The notes below the pieces were generated by a model. The model was not told the origin of the DNA. It was given only the letters and a program-made list of their open reading frames with translations, and searched no databases. From Altererythrobacter aquiaggeris (GTDB taxonomy: Bacteria; Pseudomonadota; Alphaproteobacteria; Sphingomonadales; Sphingomonadaceae), in the NCBI RefSeq assembly GCF_037154015.1, contig NZ_JBANRL010000001.1, forward strand, positions 1 to 64,000: 64,000 nt of DNA. Direction: 5' to 3'. The position numbers and the translations under genes are program-made. This document shows positions 41,355 to 49,912 of the stretch, piece by piece (positions within the stretch are counted from its first letter, which is position 1; each line of letters opens with the position of its first letter).

Positions 41355-41891
41355 ATGGCAGGCAACGCACTCGCCTTCGATGTCGGCGATTATGTCGTCT
41401 ATCCCAAACACGGTGTAGGCCGTGTGACCGAAATCCAGAATGAAGAAATCGCCGGAATGCAGTTGGAACTGTACGTGCTGCGGTTCGAAAAAGAACGCAT
41501 GACCCTGCGCGTCCCGACAAACAAGGTCGAAGCGATCGGTATGCGTAAACTTTCCAGCGACAAGACGCTGCGCGAAGCTATGGAAACACTGAAGGGCAAA
41601 CCCAAAGTCAAGCGCACCATGTGGTCGCGTCGGGCCCAGGAATATGAAGGAAAGATCAATTCCGGCGAGCTATCGGCCATTGCCGAAGTTACCCGCGATT
41701 TGTTTCGACCTGAAGATCAGCCAGAGCAATCCTATTCCGAACGCCAGATATTTGAAGCTGCTTCGAGCCGGCTTGCGCGCGAATTGGCTGCGATGGAAAA
41801 AACTGACGAGCCAACCGCGCTCACGAAGATCCTAAATGTTCTTAAAGAACACGCGCCGCAATATTATGTGAGTGACGACGACGATAAATAA
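41355..41891 (+). CDS. carD: CarD family transcriptional regulator
   Basis: 178 residues. The N-terminal RNA-polymerase-interacting Tudor-like domain begins at about 8 (FDVGDYVVYPKHGVGRVTEI), with FEKERMTLRVPTNKVEAIGM next. The helical DNA-binding part follows (WSRRAQEYEGKINSGEL, then LAEVTRDLF-type sequence). CarD binds the RNA polymerase beta subunit and stabilises open complexes at rRNA and other promoters. AAAGGA lies about 7 nt before the ATG. It has its own leader with a palindrome (41202-41223) and a strong terminator (41919-41950). Confidence 0.95.
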   Translation: MAGNALAFDVGDYVVYPKHGVGRVTEIQNEEIAGMQLELYVLRFEKERMTLRVPTNKVEAIGMRKLSSDKTLREAMETLKGKPKVKRTMWSRRAQEYEGKINSGELSAIAEVTRDLFRPEDQPEQSYSERQIFEAASSRLARELAAMEKTDEPTALTKILNVLKEHAPQYYVSDDDDK

Positions 41892-41918
41892 GCGCCGCAT
41901 CATTCGACAAACAGCATA

Positions 41919-41950
41919 GGGGCCACGCTGAAGAGCGTGGCCCCTTTCTT
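41919..41950 (+). terminator. intrinsic terminator after carD
   Basis: GGGGCCACGCT (41919-41929) pairs perfectly with AGCGTGGCCCC (41934-41944) around a GAAG loop, followed by a T-rich run (tttcttttt-like) from 41945. It begins 27 bp past the carD stop. Confidence 0.93.
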
Positions 41951-42018
41951 TTACGCGGTTGAATTTTTACCTGATTGGTGTATTAAGGTGGCAACACAGA
42001 CCAAGTTGAGAGGCAAAC

Positions 42019-42834
42019 ATGCTCCATAAATTTTTCCGCAGGATAGCTCCCATTGCAGCACTCGCTTTGGGCGTGGCTACATCGGGCTGCGACAATTTGA
42101 ACATGAATATAAACGGGGCTGACGGCGTACCATTGTCCGAACTGGATATGGCGGGTGCGGCCCCGACCGAAATCGTTCTGGCGGGCCCGGATACGGTGAA
42201 GATCACCGAGGGCGCGAATCTCGCCATTACGGTAGAAGGTGACGCCGCCGTAACGGGACAGCTCAGGTTCGACCTCGACGGTGAGACGCTGACTGTCACG
42301 CGGGCAAAAGGCAGCAAAACAAAGGGTGCGGCGACCGTCAATGTCACTATGCCTGCCCTTACGAGCATCACGCTTGCCGGTTCCGGCAAGATCATCGGCG
42401 GCACAATGGCGGGCAATGCCGATGTGACGATCGCCGGCTCAGGTGAAGTTGCGACACAGAACATCAAGGTTGACCGTCTGGACCTGACTATTGCCGGATC
42501 AGGTACGTACAAAACGAATGGCACGGCGGCGGCCATGGACATGACCGTAGCGGGCACAGGCTCCGCTTTGATGGGCGGCCTCAAGATCGACAAGGCCGAT
42601 ATCACGATCGCCGGTTCTGGTGATGCCGAGTTTGCGTCTGACGGAACAGTTGATGCCAAAATAATGGGATCGGGCGATGTGACAGTTCGCGGTAGTGCGA
42701 AATGCACCATCAATTCAATGGGCTCGGGCACGCTGAATTGCAGTGCGGGCACCCCTGCGACAACGGAAGCACCAAAAGCGGCCGAACCTCCTGAAACGCC
42801 GGAAGGTCCCGAAACACCGACTGACGGCAATTAG
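42019..42834 (+). CDS. GIN domain lipoprotein (DUF2807)
   Basis: 271 residues with a lipoprotein signal (ALALGVATSGC, Cys about 24). Residues about 50-235 form a beta-helical GIN (DUF2807) domain with a repeated phrase of about 28 residues: SITLAGSGKI, VTIAGSGEV, LTIAGSGTY, MTVAGTGSA, ITIAGSGDA and KIMGSGDV. The tail is Pro/Glu/Thr-rich (TPATTEAPKAAEPPETPEG). It should be a surface or periplasmic lipoprotein; function unknown in this group. It is transcribed separately from carD because of the terminator between them. Confidence 0.87.
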   Translation: MLHKFFRRIAPIAALALGVATSGCDNLNMNINGADGVPLSELDMAGAAPTEIVLAGPDTVKITEGANLAITVEGDAAVTGQLRFDLDGETLTVTRAKGSKTKGAATVNVTMPALTSITLAGSGKIIGGTMAGNADVTIAGSGEVATQNIKVDRLDLTIAGSGTYKTNGTAAAMDMTVAGTGSALMGGLKIDKADITIAGSGDAEFASDGTVDAKIMGSGDVTVRGSAKCTINSMGSGTLNCSAGTPATTEAPKAAEPPETPEGPETPTDGN

Positions 42835-42905
42835 TTTTATCAGTCTTCGTTTAATTCAAGCGTAATAAACGGGGCGTTATGGTGCGAGGCGAAGGAACTT
42901 CGATC

Positions 42906-43235
42906 ATGCGCCCCGTTTCTGTTTTCCTCTTCTGCATTACAATGTCAGCCGCCGTATCGGGCTGCGTAGCGAAAACAGCTTTCGACGTTGTGACAGCGCC
43001 TGTCAGAATTGCCGGAAAAGCGGTCGATCTTGCAACGACCAGCCAATCCGAAGCAGACGAGAAGCGCGGCCGTGAATTACGCAAGCGCGAGGAAGAACTG
43101 GGCAAGCTGGAGCGCCGTTATGAGAAGCAACTCGAGGAATGTGAGAATGGCGATCGCGCCGCCTGCGAGCAGGCGCGCGAAAGCCACGCCAGAATTGAGC
43201 AAATGTTGCCGGGCGTACCGGTCAGTCCGGACTAG
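42906..43235 (+). CDS. small lipoprotein with charged coiled coil
   Basis: 109 residues from the ATG at 42906. The signal ends in a lipobox (AAVSGC, Cys about 22). FDVVTAPVRIAGKAVDLATT follows, then a highly charged coiled coil (EADEKRGRELRKREEELGKL) and two Cys in CENGDRAACEQA. Similar lipoproteins of unknown function occur in sphingomonads. The stop overlaps that of the convergent threonylcarbamoyl-AMP synthase gene through CTAG. Confidence 0.7.
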   Translation: MRPVSVFLFCITMSAAVSGCVAKTAFDVVTAPVRIAGKAVDLATTSQSEADEKRGRELRKREEELGKLERRYEKQLEECENGDRAACEQARESHARIEQMLPGVPVSPD

Positions 43236-44185
43236 TCCCGCCCCGCAGCGGCGCGCTGCAACCGGTCATTGATTGCGGCGCCAATGCCGCCGGCCGGAAC
43301 AGGTGCCACAGCAACGCGCGGTTTGGGCGATGCGGCCGCCTCGTGAAGCGTCCGGTAAAGCCGTGATGCAGCAATCACAAGATTGCCGTCCTGCGACAGG
43401 GTTGTATCTCCGCCGATGTTTCCAAAGCCGATGAAAAATTCGTCACGCTCGGCGGTTTTCGCATTTAACCTGACGGGTTTGCCAGGAGAATAGTGGCTTG
43501 TCAGTTGGCCCGGCGCCTCGATCGTGGAACTGCCAGCGGATGCGGCACATCGCAGTTCTTGACTGATTGCGGCCTCCGAAATCGGCCCCGGTCGTAACAA
43601 TTGCCAACTTCCGTTTTCGCGTAGCGCGACGATTGTCGACTCCAGCCCCTGCCCGCATGGCCCGGCATCAAGCACCAGGCCGGCCGCCTGCCCCAACGAC
43701 CGCACCACATGAGCGGGATCGGTAGGGCTCACATCGCCGCTACGATTGGCCGAAGGTGCCGCCAATGGAAGGCCTGTAGCAGCCAATAGCGCCTGCATGA
43801 CAGGATGCGCCGGGTGGCGCAGCGCGACCGTCGGCAGGCGCGCCGTTACAGCGGCTGCGAGGCGGGAGCCAGCCAGCGTGGGCAGAACGATTGTCAACGG
43901 ACCGGGCCAGAATCGACGCGCCAGATTCTCTGCCTCCTCGCTGAACCGGGCAATTGTCCTGGCCTGATCCAGCGAACCCACATGAACAATCAGCGGGTTG
44001 AAACTGGGCCGGCCCTTCGCCCGGTAAATACGCGCAACCGCCGCGTCGCTGTCTGCGCGCGCAGCCAGGCCATAGACCGTCTCGGTCGGTAAAGCGACAA
44101 TCTGGCCATTTCGCAGCATTTCAGCAGCTTTGGCGATTCCTTCTGCATTTGCGGGCAGCGTTTCCGTAGCGTTCTTGCGAGCCAT
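43232..44185 (-). CDS. tsaC: L-threonylcarbamoyladenylate synthase (Sua5/TsaC, two-domain)
   Basis: 317 residues. The YrdC/TsaC domain fills about 15-200 (VALPTETVYGLAARADSDAA, then RAKGRPSFNPLIVHV and AAPSANRSGDVSPT). A linker with HYSPGKPVRLN follows, and a smaller Sua5 C-terminal domain spans about 230-310. It makes threonylcarbamoyl-AMP for the t6A modification of tRNAs reading ANN codons. The long two-domain form is called Sua5 in many genomes. The gene is divergent from the acyl-CoA dehydrogenase. Confidence 0.93.
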   Translation of the reverse strand: MARKNATETLPANAEGIAKAAEMLRNGQIVALPTETVYGLAARADSDAAVARIYRAKGRPSFNPLIVHVGSLDQARTIARFSEEAENLARRFWPGPLTIVLPTLAGSRLAAAVTARLPTVALRHPAHPVMQALLAATGLPLAAPSANRSGDVSPTDPAHVVRSLGQAAGLVLDAGPCGQGLESTIVALRENGSWQLLRPGPISEAAISQELRCAASAGSSTIEAPGQLTSHYSPGKPVRLNAKTAERDEFFIGFGNIGGDTTLSQDGNLVIAASRLYRTLHEAAASPKPRVAVAPVPAGGIGAAINDRLQRAAAGRD

Positions 44186-44231
44186 GCCCGCGCGCTATAG
44201 GTGGGGCACACAAAAGCCAAGGAAATCACAC

Positions 44232-45974
44232 GTGCAAAGCTTCACACCGCCTACCCAGGACCAACTGCTCGCCATGAAGGTCAATGCCGGAATCGCCGAA
44301 CTTTCCCAAAGCGAACGGTTCGCTGCAGCCGAAGCGGATATGGTCGAAGCTATCGCGGAAGGTATCGGCGCATTTGCTTCCGGCGAATGGGCTCCGCTCA
44401 ACCGGATCGGCGATCAACAAGGTGCCAAACTGGAGAACGGGGTGGTCCGCCTGCCCGATGGTTTTGCGCAGGCTTACGAAGCTTATGTCGAACAAGGGTG
44501 GAACGCCATTTCCGCGCCGACCGCATATGGAGGGCAGGGTTTGCCGAGCACGCTGGGCTGCAATGTGCTTGAAAACCTTGGGACAGCGAATTTCGCGTTC
44601 AATCTGTTACCTATGCTGTCCATCGGCGCGGTTGATGCGATCGAAGATCATGGCAGTGATGCGCAGAAGAATATCTATCTGCCAAAACTGGTAAGCGGCG
44701 AATGGTCAGGCACGATGAATTTGACCGAACCGCAAGCGGGCAGCGACGTAGGCGCGCTGCGTTCTACTGCTACCCCGATCGAGAGCGGCGAAAACGCGGG
44801 CAAGTTCATGATCCAGGGCCAGAAGATTTACATTACCTGGGGCGAACACGAATTGTCCCGCAACATTATCCATCTGGTGCTTGCTCGCACGCCGGGTGCG
44901 CCCGAAGGAAGCCGCGGCATTTCGCTGTTCGTTGTGCCCAAATATCATGTCTCTGCCGATGGGTCATTGGGCGGGCGCAACGATCTTCGCTGTGTCAGCC
45001 TTGAACATAAACTCGGCATCAATGCATCGCCCACCTGCGTGATGAGTTTCGGCGATAATGGCGAATGTATCGGTGAAATGATCGGTGCGGAATTTGGCGG
45101 ACTGCGCGCCATGTTCACGATGATGAATTCTGCGCGAATCAATGTCGGCGCGCAGGGAGTTGAAGTGGCGGAACGCGCGCTGCAACAAGCCAGCCATTAT
45201 GCAATGGACAGGGTCCAGTCCGCGCGTGCGGGATCGGAAAGCCGCGATGCGGTGGCAATAATCGATCATCCCGATGTTCGCCGGATGCTGTTGCGGATGC
45301 GCAGCCTGACCGAGGGAATGCGCGCGCTGCTGTATTACACGACCGGTCAGGTTGATCGTGGCACTTTGGGTGATGCCCAAGCCCGGATGCGCAGTGAATG
45401 CCTGGTGCCGATGATAAAGGCCTGGGGAACCGACACCGGCGTTCTGGTGGCCAGCATTGGCCTGCAGGTTCACGGCGGAATGGGTTTTGTCGAAGAAACC
45501 GGGGCGGCCCAGCATTACCGCGATGCCCGAATCGCCCCGATTTACGAAGGCACCAACGGTATCCAGGCTGCCGATCTCGTCACGCGCAAACTGGGCTTCG
45601 AAAACGGCGCAGTGCTAATTGGTCTGCTGCGCGAGATCGAAGCGGAAGCGGCGGAGGCGCCGGGACTGTCCAGACTGGCGGGCGAATGCGCCGGGATCGC
45701 TGCATGGATGCTTGACGAGGCTAGCCTCGATGATCGGCTGGCAGGCAGTGTTCCATTTACCGAAATGTGCGCCGTTGCTGTCGCGGGCTGGCAAATGCTC
45801 AGACAGAAACACGCGGTCGAAGCAGGCGATGCGCCGGCGCTGGACAAAATCAAGCCGGTCACTGTCCACTATTTCCTTGAACATATCGTGCCTGAAGCAA
45901 GCGGCCTTGCCGCTGCGGCCCGCGGGGGCAGCAGCCTGTTCTACGAACTGACCGCAGAACAATTGGCAGGATGA
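44232..45974 (+). CDS. acyl-CoA dehydrogenase with C-terminal ACAD_C domain
   Basis: 580 residues from a GTG at 44232, supported by AAGGA 8 nt upstream; earlier in-frame ATGs lie inside the divergent gene. FAD-binding landmarks are MNLTEPQAGSDVGALR and KIYITWGEHELS. The catalytic Glu region is IAPIYEGTNGIQAADLV (about 437-453). The final 120 residues form the extra helical domain of the 580-600-residue family. It oxidises acyl-CoA in the first step of beta-oxidation; chain specificity is unknown. It overlaps the DUF815 ATPase by ATGA. Confidence 0.93.
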   Translation: MQSFTPPTQDQLLAMKVNAGIAELSQSERFAAAEADMVEAIAEGIGAFASGEWAPLNRIGDQQGAKLENGVVRLPDGFAQAYEAYVEQGWNAISAPTAYGGQGLPSTLGCNVLENLGTANFAFNLLPMLSIGAVDAIEDHGSDAQKNIYLPKLVSGEWSGTMNLTEPQAGSDVGALRSTATPIESGENAGKFMIQGQKIYITWGEHELSRNIIHLVLARTPGAPEGSRGISLFVVPKYHVSADGSLGGRNDLRCVSLEHKLGINASPTCVMSFGDNGECIGEMIGAEFGGLRAMFTMMNSARINVGAQGVEVAERALQQASHYAMDRVQSARAGSESRDAVAIIDHPDVRRMLLRMRSLTEGMRALLYYTTGQVDRGTLGDAQARMRSECLVPMIKAWGTDTGVLVASIGLQVHGGMGFVEETGAAQHYRDARIAPIYEGTNGIQAADLVTRKLGFENGAVLIGLLREIEAEAAEAPGLSRLAGECAGIAAWMLDEASLDDRLAGSVPFTEMCAVAVAGWQMLRQKHAVEAGDAPALDKIKPVTVHYFLEHIVPEASGLAAAARGGSSLFYELTAEQLAG

Positions 45975-46795
45975 CGGACCAGGGCGATCCGCTGGCGCGC
46001 ATTGCCGCTGCGCTGGAGCGGATTGTGCCGCCGGATGGGCTGACAGACTGGCAGGGCAGCCCGGCCTATTCGTGGGGCCGACGTCCGCCCCGCGAAATAG
46101 ACCGGATTGAAGCACCATTGTTGGACGAGCTACTCGCCATTGATGTGCAAAAACGCATCGTGACGCAGAACATTTTGCGGCTCGCGCAAGGTCATGCTGC
46201 GCACGATATGCTGTTGTGGGGCGCTCGCGGGATGGGCAAGTCTGCTCTTTTGCGCTCGGGCATGATCGCAGCGCAGACCATCCATCCGGGCGCGATCGCG
46301 CTGGTGCAGGTGGCCATCGATGCTTTGCCCCGTTTGCCTGATCTCTTCGCCATTCTTGCAAAGCAGGATCGCAATTTTCTGGTCTATATGGATGATCTGG
46401 GCTTTGCCCCCGAAGACACCGCTGGTCCGCGCCAACTCCGCAGCTGGCTTGAAGGCGGGGTCGATGCACGTCCGACCAATGTGAGGCTCGCAGTTACTTC
46501 AAACCGCCGGTCGATTGTCCCGCGCGAAGCTGCCGAACAGTCCGGCGCATTGAACCCGCGTGATGCGCTAGACGATGCGCTGGCCCTCGCTGATCGATTT
46601 GGTCTCACCATCGGGTTCCATAATTGCTCCCGGGACGAATATCTCGAAATCGTCAGTCGTTATGCGGCAACGGCAGGATTACGGTTTGAACCTGCGGACG
46701 CGCTGGAATGGGCGATCCAGCGTGGTGCGCGGTCCGGCCGGACTGCATGGCAATACATCACCGAACTGGCCGGGCGCGCGGGTATAGCGCTGTAG
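45971..46795 (+). CDS. DUF815 family AAA-type ATPase
   Basis: 274 residues in an ATGA overlap with the acyl-CoA dehydrogenase. Walker A is LLWGARGMGKSALLRSG (about 78-94) and Walker B is FLVYMDDLGF. The sensor region is VRLAVTSNRRSIV, and the C-terminal lid is RSGRTAWQYITELA. Members are stand-alone AAA ATPases of unknown role. Its coupling to a lipid-oxidation enzyme is a positional clue only. Confidence 0.85.
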   Translation: MTDQGDPLARIAAALERIVPPDGLTDWQGSPAYSWGRRPPREIDRIEAPLLDELLAIDVQKRIVTQNILRLAQGHAAHDMLLWGARGMGKSALLRSGMIAAQTIHPGAIALVQVAIDALPRLPDLFAILAKQDRNFLVYMDDLGFAPEDTAGPRQLRSWLEGGVDARPTNVRLAVTSNRRSIVPREAAEQSGALNPRDALDDALALADRFGLTIGFHNCSRDEYLEIVSRYAATAGLRFEPADALEWAIQRGARSGRTAWQYITELAGRAGIAL

Positions 46796-46803
46796 CCGGT
46801 TGG

Positions 46804-48234
46804 CTATTGATCCCTGCGGCCTGAGCGCGGATCCACGAGATTGCGCCGCGGCGGCAGGCTTTCGGTTTCGAACAGTGCCGGGGCGGTGGCGGGCTTCGCA
46901 TTGGCGGCTATGACGCGCCAGATAATTCCGGCTGTATCATCGCTCATCAACAAGGCACCATCGGCGGCCCAGTCCACCCACGTCGGCCGGCCGCGCGTGT
47001 CACCACCCGACGTGAGGAAGCTGCCCAGTACTTCGACTGGTTTGCCTTGCGGATTTCCCCGCTCGTCAAACGCGACATAAATCAAATCATAGCCCGACGG
47101 CGGTTTGCGGTTCCACGACCCGTGACGCGCAATAAACGCGCCGTTGCCAAATGCATCGCCCATTCGGCTGCCCTGCTCGGTGAAAACCATTCCAAGCGCT
47201 GCAACATGGGGGCCAAGCGCATATTCGGGACGGCGCACATATCCTGCAACCATGGACGGCATGGGTGCTTTCACACGGTCGTCTACGTTGTCACGGTAGT
47301 AGAACCACGGCCAGCCATAATTCACCCCAACGGGCACATTGGTAAGGTAATCAGGCACGAGGTCCGAGCCGAGCATGTCGCGTTCGTTTACCGTGGTCCA
47401 CAATTCGCCGCTCCAGGGATTGAATGCGAGGCCATTGGGATTGCGGAGACCTGTTGCAAACAGCCGCGACTTGCCGCTTTGAACGTCCAGTTCGTGGATT
47501 GCGGCACGACCTTTTTCGATCTCCATGCCTTTCTCGCCGATATTCGAAACGGATCCGACCGCCACGTAAAGCTGGCTGCCGTCCGGCGACAGCGCGAGAT
47601 TGCGCATCCAGTGCCCACCGCCCGGCGGCAGATCCATGAGTTTGGTTGCCTTGCCGGTCACCGCATCAGCGCCCAGTTCGTAATCGAATGACAGGACGGC
47701 ATTGTGGTTGGCGACATAAAGTTTGCCGTCCGCCCACTCGATACCGGACGGCGATTCCAGATCGTCACGCAGCACCTTGCGGGTTTCGGCAGCACCATCT
47801 CCGTCACTGTCGCGCAGCAGGACCAGTTGTTCCGGCGAGGCCCCGGCAGAGCCCGCCTTTTCAAACAATATTCCGGCAATCCAGCCCTGTATCCCGCCCG
47901 GCCCTTCGGACGCGGGTGCGCGGGTAAGCGTGACCAGAACATCGCCATTGGGCAGAGTGTGTATGACACGCGGATGATCGAGCCCATCGGCGAAGCGGCT
48001 GACGGCGAGCCCTTCAGCAGCAGCGGGAACTTCACCATCCTTCCAGCCGATCGGGTCTGCAATGGCCACGGTCGGGAAACTTTCCGCTTCCGGATCGGCC
48101 AACAATGGTTCGGTTCCGGTTACTTCGCTGACCGAGTAATCTGCAGTGTTGCCGCGAAGCAGCCACGCGCCAAGTGCGGCGACCGCAAGGATAAGGACCA
48201 GCAAGGCGATAAGAATTTTGCGTTTTGTGCTCAT
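46804..48234 (-). CDS. PQQ-dependent sugar dehydrogenase-like (sorbosone dehydrogenase family)
   Basis: 476 residues from the ATG at 48234; an in-frame ATG at 48282 adds 16 residues. One N-terminal TM/signal segment (ILIALLVLILAVAALGAWLL) precedes a six-bladed beta-propeller. The pattern includes FADGLDHPRVIHTLPNGDVL, GGHWMRNLALSPDGSQLYV, FATGLRNPNGLAFNPWSGEL and GVNYGWPWFYYRDN. The family oxidises sugars with PQQ in the periplasm, but PQQ-binding residues are not proved here. It is tail-to-tail with the DUF815 gene and divergent from msrC. Confidence 0.85.
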   Translation of the reverse strand: MSTKRKILIALLVLILAVAALGAWLLRGNTADYSVSEVTGTEPLLADPEAESFPTVAIADPIGWKDGEVPAAAEGLAVSRFADGLDHPRVIHTLPNGDVLVTLTRAPASEGPGGIQGWIAGILFEKAGSAGASPEQLVLLRDSDGDGAAETRKVLRDDLESPSGIEWADGKLYVANHNAVLSFDYELGADAVTGKATKLMDLPPGGGHWMRNLALSPDGSQLYVAVGSVSNIGEKGMEIEKGRAAIHELDVQSGKSRLFATGLRNPNGLAFNPWSGELWTTVNERDMLGSDLVPDYLTNVPVGVNYGWPWFYYRDNVDDRVKAPMPSMVAGYVRRPEYALGPHVAALGMVFTEQGSRMGDAFGNGAFIARHGSWNRKPPSGYDLIYVAFDERGNPQGKPVEVLGSFLTSGGDTRGRPTWVDWAADGALLMSDDTAGIIWRVIAANAKPATAPALFETESLPPRRNLVDPRSGRRDQ

Positions 48235-48295
48235 GCTGGCGGTGATAAATGCTCTGCGGCCTTGCGGCAATGGTGCATTCATTTAACTAACCGCC

Positions 48296-48778
48296 ATGTA
48301 CGATTTTCATGCCGATCACAGCCTCCCGGCTGACGAGATGTACCGCGAACTGAATGCCGCTGCTGCATCATTGGTCGATGGGGAGCCAGATGTTGTCGCC
48401 AATATGGCCAATATCGCCGCGTTGATGTGGCAATTTGTTCCCGACCTGAACTGGGCAGGCTTTTACCGGGTGGTGGATGGCGAACTGGTGCTGGGGCCGT
48501 TTGTCGGCAAACCAGCCTGTATCCGAATCGCCATCGGACAGGGCGTTTGCGGCGTTGCTGCAGCCAGCGGTACAACCCAATTGGTCGAAGACGTACACCG
48601 GTTTCCCGGTCACATCGCGTGCGATGCGGATACAAAATCTGAGCTGGTGGTGCCGGTTATGCGGCACGGAAAAGTAATCGCGGTAATCGATCTCGACAGT
48701 CCCCGCCTTGCGCGTTTTACGCTGCAGGATGCGGCCGGTCTGGAACAATTATCGGCCGCTATCGCCGAACACGTCTGA
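48296..48778 (+). CDS. msrC: free methionine-(R)-sulfoxide reductase (GAF domain)
   Basis: 160 residues, a single GAF domain. The three catalytic Cys are present with the spacing of E. coli YebR: GKPACIRI, GQGVCGVAA and HIACDADTKSE. NWAGFYRV and DLDSPRLARF complete the signature. It reduces free Met-R-sulfoxide in the cytoplasm, using thioredoxin to recycle the disulfide. Confidence 0.94.
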   Translation: MYDFHADHSLPADEMYRELNAAAASLVDGEPDVVANMANIAALMWQFVPDLNWAGFYRVVDGELVLGPFVGKPACIRIAIGQGVCGVAAASGTTQLVEDVHRFPGHIACDADTKSELVVPVMRHGKVIAVIDLDSPRLARFTLQDAAGLEQLSAAIAEHV

Positions 48779-48916
48779 GCCCGGGCCAAGCGCCCCGAAA
48801 CGGGACATTGCGCGCAGCATGCTTGGGTTTCTGCGCAAGACGATGATAAATTTTGCCCTAATGCTGCGAGAATCGCCATAACGCAATTCGAGTGGCCCGA
48901 CTTGGGGAAATGGAAC

Positions 48917-49879
48917 ATGTCTGTCCGAATCAAAGCTGCCGCGAGCGCATTTGCAATATCACTTTTCCCAGCGGCAGTTGCCGCACAGGACGCCCCGGTC
49001 ATTGTGTATGAGCCCGTGACGCAGGTGGAAAAAGCCGAAACCGCCGAAGACATCGAAACAGTCATTATGCGTTCCGACCCGGTGGTCCAGCCGCTGCCCG
49101 GTGCTCCGCGGCTGGAGATTGAGGAGTTTGAAACAGAGCCGCTGCCGGCTTCGGTTGAGGTGGAGCGCGAAGTGTACAGCGTTTCGCCGGACCCGGTACA
49201 GGGCGAACCTATGATCCGCGGCCCCCATCACGAGAGCCAGATGGATTATGGCCAAATGCATCACCGACAAATCCACCATACCGCTTCCCCTTATTATTCC
49301 TATCCGCAAGGCTATTATCAGGCTCCGGCGATGGCTGGCGGATATCCGGCTGCAGCCGGACAGTTCGAACGTGAAGAATGGCTCGCACAATGCCGCGAAC
49401 GATATGGCCGCGGCGAAGGCAAGAGCAGTATTATCGGATCGCTGTTGGGCGCCGTTACCGGCGGCATTATCGGCAACCGCGTGGCTGACGGCGAACGGTT
49501 GGGCGGCACTCTGATCGGTGCCGGTATCGGGGGCCTCGCCGGTGCAGCGATCGGATCGGCGATATCGGGAAGCGGCAAACGCCGAGCGGCGCGCGACTGC
49601 GAAGAATGGCTGGATGACTATTATTCGGGCGCTTACCGCCCCGCATACTCCGGATATTACTATCCGCAGGCTTATGCCTACACTTACACGATGCAACCGG
49701 TTCTGGTCGCCATTCCGCAACACCGTGTGACACGGCAAATTGTGACGGAAGAGCATTATTATGACGAAGTCATGGTGCCAGAAACCGCAGCCGTTCCAGC
49801 CAAGCGCCGCATCGTGGGTGACAAGCGCATTCGCGCTACGCCAGCTTCGCCAACTAAGCGTCAACGATCTGGCAGGTAA
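48917..49879 (+). CDS. glycine-zipper 2TM domain envelope protein
   Basis: 320 residues from the ATG at 48917 (GGGGAAA upstream). A signal peptide (FAISLFPAAVAAQD) is followed by an acidic Pro/Val/Glu-rich region and a His/Tyr/Gln-rich part with MHHRQIHHTASPYYSYP. Residues about 175-225 form a glycine zipper (SLLGAVTGGIIGNRVADGE, then IGAGIGGLAGAAIGSAISG) as in Rickettsia 17-kDa antigen and SlyB-like proteins. A Tyr-rich repeat and a basic C-terminus (KRRIVGDKRIRATPAS) follow. It probably inserts in or spans the outer membrane. It is convergent with the usher-like gene. Confidence 0.8.
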   Translation: MSVRIKAAASAFAISLFPAAVAAQDAPVIVYEPVTQVEKAETAEDIETVIMRSDPVVQPLPGAPRLEIEEFETEPLPASVEVEREVYSVSPDPVQGEPMIRGPHHESQMDYGQMHHRQIHHTASPYYSYPQGYYQAPAMAGGYPAAAGQFEREEWLAQCRERYGRGEGKSSIIGSLLGAVTGGIIGNRVADGERLGGTLIGAGIGGLAGAAIGSAISGSGKRRAARDCEEWLDDYYSGAYRPAYSGYYYPQAYAYTYTMQPVLVAIPQHRVTRQIVTEEHYYDEVMVPETAAVPAKRRIVGDKRIRATPASPTKRQRSGR

Positions 49880-49912
49880 CGCGGCGGCAATCGGCATCGG
49901 CTGTCGCGGCGA

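Noticed and set aside
42862-42876. CtrA-like TTAA-N7-GTAA before the small lipoprotein gene
   Set aside because: One half-site does not match; a single imperfect hit in this size of window is not significant.
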